Positions 5,376 to 10,180 of a stretch of 10,180 bases of DNA are shown here, one piece after another. The first letter of the stretch is position 1; each line of letters opens with the position of its first letter. The position numbers and the translations under genes were made by a program. The notes under the pieces are model-generated. The model was given only the letters and a program-made list of their open reading frames with translations, did not search any database and had not been told where the DNA came from. Source of the stretch: Deltaproteobacteria bacterium (GTDB lineage: Bacteria > Desulfobacterota > Binatia > Bin18); contig JACQEL010000696.1 of assembly GCA_016200595.1 (NCBI GenBank), positions 1 to 10,180 of the forward strand. Reading direction: 5' to 3'.

Positions 5376-6434
5376 ATGTCACACGCGACGCAGCACACTA
5401 AGGTCCAAGCTCAGGCAGTCGAAGACTATCTAGCTGGCCTGCCTCAGTTTCATGTCGGTCCATTGTGGAAATTCCTCAGCCAGGCTCTGACCCCCGAGCC
5501 CCAAAGCCAGGTCCGGCCGCACCTCTGGCGTTGGCAAGAACTGCGGCCGCAACTCTTGCGTTCCGGTGAACTTGTCTCTGCGGCTGAGGCTGAGCGTCGT
5601 GTCTTGATGTTACTCAATCCTGGACTGGAGGGCAGGATTGCGACCACCCATACGCTGTACGGTGGTCTGCAATTAATCCTCCCCGGTGAAGTCGCTCGGA
5701 CGCATCGCCACACGCCCAATGCCCTTCGTTTCATCATGGAAGGCGAGGGTGCCTACACGGTAGTGGATGGGGAAAAGATCACCATGTCCCCCGGCGATTT
5801 CGTCTTGACCCCGAATTGGACCTGGCACGACCACGGCAGTGAGTCCACCGGCCCAGTTGTGTGGCTCGATGGTCTTGATATCCCGTTGATTCAAATGTTG
5901 GAGGGCATCTTTTTCGATCCGTATGCTGAGGAGGCGCAACCCTTGACGAAGCCACTCGATGGTTCAGTGGCTGATTATGGCAAGAGTGGTTTCCTGCCTA
6001 CCTGGCAACGGGCGACTAGTGCGCATTCCCCGCTGCTCAAGTATGCCTGGAAAGACGCCCGCGAGGCGGTGATGAGTCTCGGACCGGATGCGTTCAGTCC
6101 TTTCGACGGCGCGATGCTTGAGTATGTGAATCCGGTTACCGGTGGTCCTTCACTGCCGACGATGGCCAGTTTTCTTCAACGTCTTCAGCCCGGCCAACAG
6201 ACCCAGGCCCATCGCCACAGCAGCAGCGCAGTGTATTTGGCTGTGGAGGGACACGGGCGTACGACGATCGCCGCTAAGACCTATGAGTGGTCGCCGGGTG
6301 ATGTGTTTGCCTTACCCACCTGGGCGTGGCACACGCACGAGAACCTCTCAGCTAGCCAGGATGCGATGCTGTTCTCGTTCACGGACGCGCCGGTGATGAA
6401 ATTTTTGCATCTGTACCGCGAACAAGCTATGTAA
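5376..6434 (+). CDS. Gentisate 1,2-dioxygenase (bicupin)
   Basis: A 352-residue bicupin, close to the usual 345-350. It opens the ring of gentisate (2,5-dihydroxybenzoate) to maleylpyruvate with Fe(II) and O2. The N-terminal cupin carries the iron set: His110 and His112 in RTHRHTPNALRF, and His151 in WTWHDHG, with the same internal spacing as His104, His106 and His145 of the E. coli O157 enzyme. MSPGDFVLTPNWTWHDH (137-153) is a hallmark. A second cupin (AHRHSSSAVYLAVEG, WSPGDVFALPTWAWHTH) follows, ending in FSFTDAPVMKFLHLYRE. The ATG at 5376 has AAGGAGG 7 bases upstream; an ATG at 5355 overlaps the repeat and is rejected. Maleylpyruvate isomerase and fumarylpyruvate hydrolase genes are not nearby. 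Related 1-hydroxy-2-naphthoate or salicylate dioxygenases cannot be excluded. Confidence 0.92.
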   Translation: MSHATQHTKVQAQAVEDYLAGLPQFHVGPLWKFLSQALTPEPQSQVRPHLWRWQELRPQLLRSGELVSAAEAERRVLMLLNPGLEGRIATTHTLYGGLQLILPGEVARTHRHTPNALRFIMEGEGAYTVVDGEKITMSPGDFVLTPNWTWHDHGSESTGPVVWLDGLDIPLIQMLEGIFFDPYAEEAQPLTKPLDGSVADYGKSGFLPTWQRATSAHSPLLKYAWKDAREAVMSLGPDAFSPFDGAMLEYVNPVTGGPSLPTMASFLQRLQPGQQTQAHRHSSSAVYLAVEGHGRTTIAAKTYEWSPGDVFALPTWAWHTHENLSASQDAMLFSFTDAPVMKFLHLYREQAM

Positions 6435-6471
6435 GGACGCTGGTTACCGTTTCAGCCCTAATTGGCACAGG

Positions 6472-6577
6472 TTCCCTCTCTCCTTGTAGGAGTAGGACAG
6501 GGTGAGGGGGCGGCTGGCAAAAGCACGACTGTAACAGCTCTCACCCCATCCCTCTCCTGGCGCGAGAGAGAGGGAGA
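6472..6577. repeat. 106-bp palindromic repeat, copy 2 (downstream of dioxygenase)
   Basis: Outer arms TCCCTCTCTC (6473-6482) and GAGAGAGGGA (6566-6575) are perfect complements. Inside them GGTGAGGGGG at 6501-6510 faces CTCTCACCCC at 6538-6547. The left half, with CTCCTTGT followed by AGGGTGAGGGGGC, matches the left half of the element at 5131-5239 in the same orientation. It fills most of the 166-base spacer before the MetE-like gene. Confidence 0.65.
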
Positions 6578-6600
6578 AAATAACCGTAAGGAGAAACTTT

Positions 6601-7689
6601 ATGCTGCAAACTATGATTGTCGGCAGCCTGCCTAGACCGACCTGGCTCGCTCCTCCACATCAGATGTATGTGACTCCGAAACTGGAAGGTGAGGTCCTGA
6701 CCGAAGCTCAAGATGACGCCGTGCTCCTCGCCCTAGCTGACCAACAGGAGGCCGGAGTAGATATCGTCACTGATGGTGAACAACGCCGGCGGCATTACAT
6801 TTGGGGCTTTTGCGAAGGGATAGAAGGGATCGACTTCAGCCGTTTGGTGAAGATCGCCACCCGGGGTGGCCGCTACGGCAATCAGCAGGTGGACGCGGCT
6901 CGGGTAACTGGGCCAGTACGCCGTCCGCGGCCGATCCTGCTTGAAGCCTTGCGTTTTCTTAAGCGCCACACCACCAAGCCGGTGAAAGTGACGCTGCCTG
7001 GACCTATGACAACCACCGATACCCTTGCGGACGAGCATTATGGCAGCCGTCGCGCTCTGGCGGCGGAGTTGGCCAAACTCCTGAACGAGGAGGCGAGCGA
7101 ACTGGCGGAGAACGGGTGTGACATCATCCAGTTCGACGAGCCCTGCTTCAACATTTATCTTGATGAAGTTGAGGAATGGGGTATCCGCACCCTCGAAGAG
7201 GCGGCCAAAGGCGTGCGGGCAAAGACCGCGGTGCATATTTGTTATGGGTACGGTACTCCTGTGGTGCTGCAATGGAAGACGAAGAACACGGATTGGAGCC
7301 ATTATTGGCGCACCCTGCCATTACTGCGTACCAGCACGATCAATCAGATCTCGGTCGAATGCGCCGCCTCGGGCGTGGACCCAGCGGTGTTGGCCTTAGC
7401 GAAAGGTAAGGATTTGATGGTCGGGGTTGTTGACGTGGGAACCGAAGAAGTCGAGACGCCAGAGACAGTAGCCGCGCGCATTCGTACCGCACTGCAACAT
7501 GTCTCGCCAGATCACCTCTATCCGTGTACCGATTGCGGTATGGTGCCCCGTTCTCGTGCCGCCGCCCGCGGTAAGATGAAAGCGTTAGCGGACGGGGCGT
7601 GGATCGTCAGAACCGAGATTCTTCAGCAATACCGGCGATCAACCGTTGTTGGTTTTCGTCCTGCCGAGCAGGAAAAAGCGAAACCGTAG
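6601..7689 (+). CDS. Core MetE-type (cobalamin-independent) methionine synthase family methyltransferase
   Basis: A 362-residue protein corresponding only to the C-terminal catalytic barrel of MetE (E. coli MetE is about 750). All zinc ligands are identifiable: His212 and Cys214 (VHICYG), Glu253 (ISVECA) and Cys312 (CTDCGM). The catalytic Asp179 sits in IQFDEP. It should activate a thiol, probably homocysteine, for methyl transfer. Full MetE uses an N-terminal domain for folate. Short 'core' forms, as in Dehalococcoides, take the methyl group from a methylated corrinoid protein instead, so the donor here is open. CoM-type methyltransferases and epoxyalkane:CoM transferase share this fold and are alternatives. 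The ATG at 6601 follows AAGGAG by 7 bases. The MetF gene two positions upstream supports one-carbon metabolism. Confidence 0.88.
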   Translation: MLQTMIVGSLPRPTWLAPPHQMYVTPKLEGEVLTEAQDDAVLLALADQQEAGVDIVTDGEQRRRHYIWGFCEGIEGIDFSRLVKIATRGGRYGNQQVDAARVTGPVRRPRPILLEALRFLKRHTTKPVKVTLPGPMTTTDTLADEHYGSRRALAAELAKLLNEEASELAENGCDIIQFDEPCFNIYLDEVEEWGIRTLEEAAKGVRAKTAVHICYGYGTPVVLQWKTKNTDWSHYWRTLPLLRTSTINQISVECAASGVDPAVLALAKGKDLMVGVVDVGTEEVETPETVAARIRTALQHVSPDHLYPCTDCGMVPRSRAAARGKMKALADGAWIVRTEILQQYRRSTVVGFRPAEQEKAKP

Positions 7690-7751
7690 GGCTGGGGAGA
7701 AACCTTGTCAGGAGAAGGGGGCCAGCCGTCAGTTAAACAGGAACCTGAAAA

Positions 7752-8831
7752 ATGGCTACCGCGAAAATCGAGACCCCAGACAGCAAAGAGGCGCTGGGCG
7801 AATTCATCCAGTTCTACGATCAAGTCTATGCGTACCGCGAGGCGAGATGGCGAGCTTCCCCACGGCTCGACATGGCAGTGCTCACCGGCGAAACTCCCTT
7901 CACTGAAGGGCGAACGGTGCGCCCGTTTCTCGCCCGCGAAGGCAGCCGCATTCTTGCTCGCGTACTGGCGGTGGTAGACGCACGCTACAACCGCCACTGG
8001 CAGGAGCGCTTGGGACATCTGTGTTGGTTTGAGGCGCTGCCCGATACTCGTGAGGCGACAAGGCGGCTCATGGATGACGCCTGTGAATGGCTGAAAAGTC
8101 AGGGTACTGAGGCGGCCCGGGCGGGATCGGGTTTCTTGGAGTTTCCTTTTGTGATCGATGACTACGAGTCTTTGCCGCCCAACGTGTTGCGTCAAAATCC
8201 GGCCTATTATCACGCGTTACTGAAGGATGCAGGTTTCGAGTCGGAAAAGGGATTCGTCGATTACAAGCTAGAGGTTCGCTCGGAGCTTCGAGCCCGTTGG
8301 CAGAGTATGTTGGAAGCCGCCCGTCGTGCTGGTTATGAGATCATCCCCTTGCGCGATATTCCCGAGGGCCGCCGCGTACGGGAATTTACCGCTACGTTTA
8401 ATGACACCTTCAAGGCGCATTGGGGTTGGACGCCGTACACCGAAGCGGAGATGTCGTCACTCCTGGGAGCGATCGGGCGCATCGGTGCGCTGGATACTTC
8501 CGTCCTCGCCTATCAGGGGGATGAGCCGGTGGGCATGTTGCTGCTGGTGCCAGAACATAGCTCTGGCGCGATGGTGAAACCGGAACGGACCCTCCGAGAT
8601 GCGGAGAAGCTCAATGTCCTCGCTATCGGAGTCCGTGAGGCCGCGCGTGGGCGAGGAGTCAATCTGGCGATGGCTGGGTACGGATTCCTCGAACTGGTGC
8701 GACGAGGGGCACAATATCTTAGTTACACGCTCGTCCTTGATGACAATTGGCCTTCGCGTCGCACGGGTGAGAAGCTCGGGGCTTCTGTCTGCGCCAATTA
8801 CCTGGCGTACCGGCGCAACTTCCTGCGGTGA
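7752..8831 (+). CDS. GNAT-fold acyltransferase, YghO-like double-domain family
   Basis: A 359-residue protein that reads as two GNAT-like halves. The N-terminal half carries FIQFYDQVYAYREARW (18-33), ILARVLAVVDARYN (67-80), GHLCWFEAL (88-96) and LRQNPAYYHALLKDAGF (146-162). This pattern is like that of E. coli YghO-type proteins. The C-terminal half has a clearer acetyl-CoA loop: VLAIGVREAARGRGVN (289-304, RGRGV as motif A) followed by NWPSRRTGEKLGA (332-344). A typical role is transfer of an acyl group from CoA to an amine or hydroxyl; the acceptor is unknown. The ATG at 7752 has CAGGAA 8 bases upstream, and the gene starts 62 bases after the MetE-like stop, so co-transcription is likely. 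It is the last gene of the plus-strand series. Confidence 0.85.
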   Translation: MATAKIETPDSKEALGEFIQFYDQVYAYREARWRASPRLDMAVLTGETPFTEGRTVRPFLAREGSRILARVLAVVDARYNRHWQERLGHLCWFEALPDTREATRRLMDDACEWLKSQGTEAARAGSGFLEFPFVIDDYESLPPNVLRQNPAYYHALLKDAGFESEKGFVDYKLEVRSELRARWQSMLEAARRAGYEIIPLRDIPEGRRVREFTATFNDTFKAHWGWTPYTEAEMSSLLGAIGRIGALDTSVLAYQGDEPVGMLLLVPEHSSGAMVKPERTLRDAEKLNVLAIGVREAARGRGVNLAMAGYGFLELVRRGAQYLSYTLVLDDNWPSRRTGEKLGASVCANYLAYRRNFLR

Positions 8832-8836
8832 AACGC

Positions 8837-9012
8837 CTATATGCCTGGCACACCAAGATATGGATTTGGTAATTGCACCTCCGGTTCGGGTGCCACTGGC
8901 GGCTGGTCCGCCAGTGCGAGCGGTGGGCACGGGCGGGCAGGCAAGCTGCCCGTGGCACCCCGATAGCAGGGTGTTCCCTCTGAATCCGGATCTTGGTGTG
9001 TTCCTCATATAG
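8837..9012. mobile_element. 176-bp MITE-like palindromic element
   Basis: The ends 8837-8866 and 8983-9012 are inverted copies with 23 of 30 matches: a perfect terminal CTATATG, an internal mismatch patch, then a perfect CACACCAAGAT and GGATT. Nested inside is a compound structure. GGGTGCCAC (8888-8896) pairs with GTGGCACCC (8952-8960). Two hairpins lie within: CACTGGCGG at 8894-8902 with CCGCCAGTG at 8908-8916, and GGGCAG at 8935-8940 with CTGCCC at 8946-8951. It begins 5 bases after the acyltransferase stop codon. No transposase is encoded, so it would be non-autonomous; TA dinucleotides near both tips could reflect a TA target. Confidence 0.5.
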
Positions 9013-9047
9013 TACTCTGTCGATCGCCAAAGTTTAAGCACTCTCCC

Positions 9048-9152
9048 GTAGCCTGGATGGAGCCCTTCGACTGTGCTCAGGACAGGCTCCGCGGAATCCA
9101 TGATTGCCCTGTGGCAGTGCTCCCGGATTGCACTTCGTTTCAACAGGGTTAC
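9048..9152. repeat. Mosaic REP-like repeat
   Basis: TGGAT (9054-9058) and ATCCA (9096-9100) are outer inverse ends around GGAGCC (9059-9064) and GGCTCC (9085-9090). Between these lies CCTTCGACTGTGCTCAGGAC, a near copy (opposite orientation) of the repeat at 111-144. A further GGATTGCACTTCG stretch and GGGTTAC at 9146-9152 resemble the opposite half of a common REP/BIME-type palindrome. It looks like one dispersed repeat inserted in, or recombined with, another. Confidence 0.5.
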
Positions 9153-9157
9153 AAGCT

Positions 9158-9218
9158 GTAGAGGCGATCCGTGTGATCGCCCCATGGGGTGCAGGGCGAA
9201 TACGAGATTCGCCCCTAC
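9158..9218. repeat. 61-bp double-hairpin repeat
   Basis: Outer arms GTAGAGGCGA (9158-9167) and TCGCCCCTAC (9209-9218) match at 9 of 10. Inside are two perfect hairpins with 5-base loops: GGCGATC/GATCGCC (9163-9181) and GGGCGAAT/ATTCGCCC (9194-9214). They are joined by the palindrome CCCCATGGGG (9180-9189). It is a typical dispersed palindromic repeat with no coding role seen. Confidence 0.65.
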
Positions 9219-9276
9219 CCTCGATTTCAGGTCTCATCCAAGTGAACACCGTTATAATTGTTCAGGGTCAACTTGG

Positions 9277-9317
9277 CAAAGGCGAGCAGGGCGAGTTGCT
9301 AACCCACCCTGCCTTTG
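9277..9317 (-). terminator. Possible terminator stem after the outer-membrane gene
   Basis: Just past the stop codon at 9324-9326 on the minus strand, CAAAGGCAGGG (9307-9317) can pair with CCCTGCTCGCCTTTG (about 9277-9291), leaving a 4-base bulge. There is no T-run after the stem, so a Rho-independent mechanism is doubtful. Confidence 0.3.
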
Positions 9318-9323
9318 AGGGCG

Positions 9324-10180
9324 TTACAGGATGTAGTAGGTGAACTCCAGCCACAACTGGTCACGATCAGCGAAGTGCTGAATGCCGCTCCAGCCCTGAC
9401 TAATGGCACTGCTGGGATACCAGGCCACCCCCGCCGACAGTTCGATGTTTTCATACCCCAGCACGTTGCGCCACCACCACTGCGAGTACAGAATCCAATC
9501 CTGGGAGCGCGGCTCCAGCACGACCGCGTTGCGGGTCTCCACTCGGCTGGCAAATAACCCCTGGTTGGCAAATCCCAAGGTGAACAGGTGGTTCCAGTGA
9601 TAGCGCCGGCACTGGGGGTTGGAGTAGTGGCGCTTGCCATCGGCCGCACTCAGCGCCTGAGCCTGCTGTTTGGTGATGCCGTTGCCGCCGTTGTCCACGA
9701 TGTAGCACAGCGGGTTGGCCACGTGGTCCATCTGATTCTGCATCAGCCATTGCCCCGACAGAAACCAGGCCTGATCCGAGAAGGAGTGGTGCAGGAAGGG
9801 GATGTACTTGAAGAACTGGTAGGAGCGCAACAGGTCAAACCCCACCATCGAGCGCCACACCCGCGTGTAGTTGGTAGAATTTTCGCTGTAGACGAAATTA
9901 TTCAACGGCACGCCGTTCTGCCGCCCGCCCGTGGTCCCGAACCCGCCCGGCAGGTGGCGCACGAACTCCTTGGTACTGAGGCTCTCTTCCACGCGGAAGA
10001 CCATGCCGGTGTAGTCAAAGTCGTTATACGTCCCGGTGAATCCGGCGATGTGCGACCAGGCGTGGGAAAAGATCCCTGGGGCACAGAACGTGGCCGGGGC
10101 CCGCACGGCGTTGTGGAAGCCGGGCAGCGGTTCCCCGTTGTCGTCCAGCGCGCCCCGCGGATTATTCTTACGAAAGCGGG
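9324..10180 (-). CDS. Probable DUF1302-type outer-membrane beta-barrel protein, C-terminal part
   Basis: The reading frame is open from the right edge of the window to the TAA at 9324-9326, giving about 285 residues of the C-terminal part; the start and any signal peptide lie outside. A GTG at 10106 is internal, since coding sequence continues upstream of it. The protein is rich in Trp, Tyr and Phe with alternating strand-like segments. The stretch from TGMVFRVEESLSTKE through VWRSMVGFDLLRS to AWFLSGQWLMQNQ resembles the DUF1302 pattern of a glutamate strand, a GFD motif and a final SGQ strand. It ends in an aromatic strand, LWLEFTYYIL, as expected for a barrel. DUF1302 proteins often accompany RND-type lipid or hydrophobe exporters, but no such partner is visible here. 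It is convergent with the acyltransferase gene. Family assignment is by pattern memory only. Confidence 0.7.
   Translation of the reverse strand, partial: RFRKNNPRGALDDNGEPLPGFHNAVRAPATFCAPGIFSHAWSHIAGFTGTYNDFDYTGMVFRVEESLSTKEFVRHLPGGFGTTGGRQNGVPLNNFVYSENSTNYTRVWRSMVGFDLLRSYQFFKYIPFLHHSFSDQAWFLSGQWLMQNQMDHVANPLCYIVDNGGNGITKQQAQALSAADGKRHYSNPQCRRYHWNHLFTLGFANQGLFASRVETRNAVVLEPRSQDWILYSQWWWRNVLGYENIELSAGVAWYPSSAISQGWSGIQHFADRDQLWLEFTYYIL

Larger units (their letters stand above)
8832..9323. other. 492-base convergent spacer filled with palindromic repeats
   Basis: This spacer lies between convergent genes and contains no supportable gene. It holds a 176-bp palindromic element (8837-9012), a degenerate mosaic repeat (9048-9152), a double hairpin (9158-9218) and a possible terminator stem (9277-9317). 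About 58 bases (9219-9276) show nothing recognisable. A 242-residue minus-strand reading across 8457-9185 is a shadow of the acyltransferase gene joined to repeat translation. Confidence 0.65.

Noticed and set aside
6733..7302. 189-residue minus-strand reading frame
   Set aside because: Complement of the core MetE gene, which carries all zinc ligands in the other strand; shadow frame.
7623..8213. 196-residue minus-strand reading frame
   Set aside because: Antisense to the MetE-like 3' end and the acyltransferase; no recognisable motif.
8457..9185. 242-residue minus-strand reading frame
   Set aside because: It is antisense to the well-supported acyltransferase for half its length and then translates palindromic repeats (typical repeat-derived peptides such as AEPVLSTVEG); no ribosome binding site or family resemblance.

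Overview
The window looks like a piece of chromosome from a GC-rich, Gram-negative environmental bacterium with an aromatic or unusual-acyl catabolic repertoire. Evidence is the strong AGGAGG-type ribosome binding sites, an outer-membrane beta-barrel gene at the right edge, a gentisate dioxygenase, an acyl-CoA degradation operon, and spacers crowded with palindromic repeats of the kind seen in uncultured soil and water lineages. The exact phylum cannot be fixed from this sequence; a deltaproteobacterial, Binatota-like or Tectomicrobia-like origin is only a guess.

Left half, minus strand (about 3946 down to 181): four genes form an apparent operon, read as thiolase-like protein, DUF35 zinc-ribbon/OB-fold protein, acyl-CoA dehydrogenase, crotonase-family protein. 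The thiolase-like protein has no cysteine at the nucleophile position and no C-terminal catalytic cysteine, and its neighbour is a DUF35 partner protein. No 3-hydroxyacyl-CoA dehydrogenase gene is present. Dehydrogenation, hydration and then retro-aldol cleavage, as in the steroid side-chain Ltp2/ChsH2 system, is therefore an attractive alternative to normal beta-oxidation.

Right half, plus strand (4119 to 8831): a divergently oriented series encodes MetF (5,10-methylenetetrahydrofolate reductase), gentisate 1,2-dioxygenase, a short 'core' MetE-type zinc methyltransferase with the full His-Cys-Glu-Cys zinc set, and a YghO-like double-GNAT acyltransferase. MetF and the core MetE suggest one-carbon and methionine metabolism. 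The dioxygenase between them sits between two same-orientation copies of a palindromic repeat.

The spacers are unusually structured. Several hold heptad or octad short tandem repeats, three of which fold back on themselves just upstream of the next gene's ribosome binding site. Others hold longer palindromic, MITE-like elements, including a 176-bp element with related 30-base ends directly after the acyltransferase gene. The right edge (9324 to 10180) holds the 3' end of a probable DUF1302-type outer-membrane protein on the minus strand, running out of the window.
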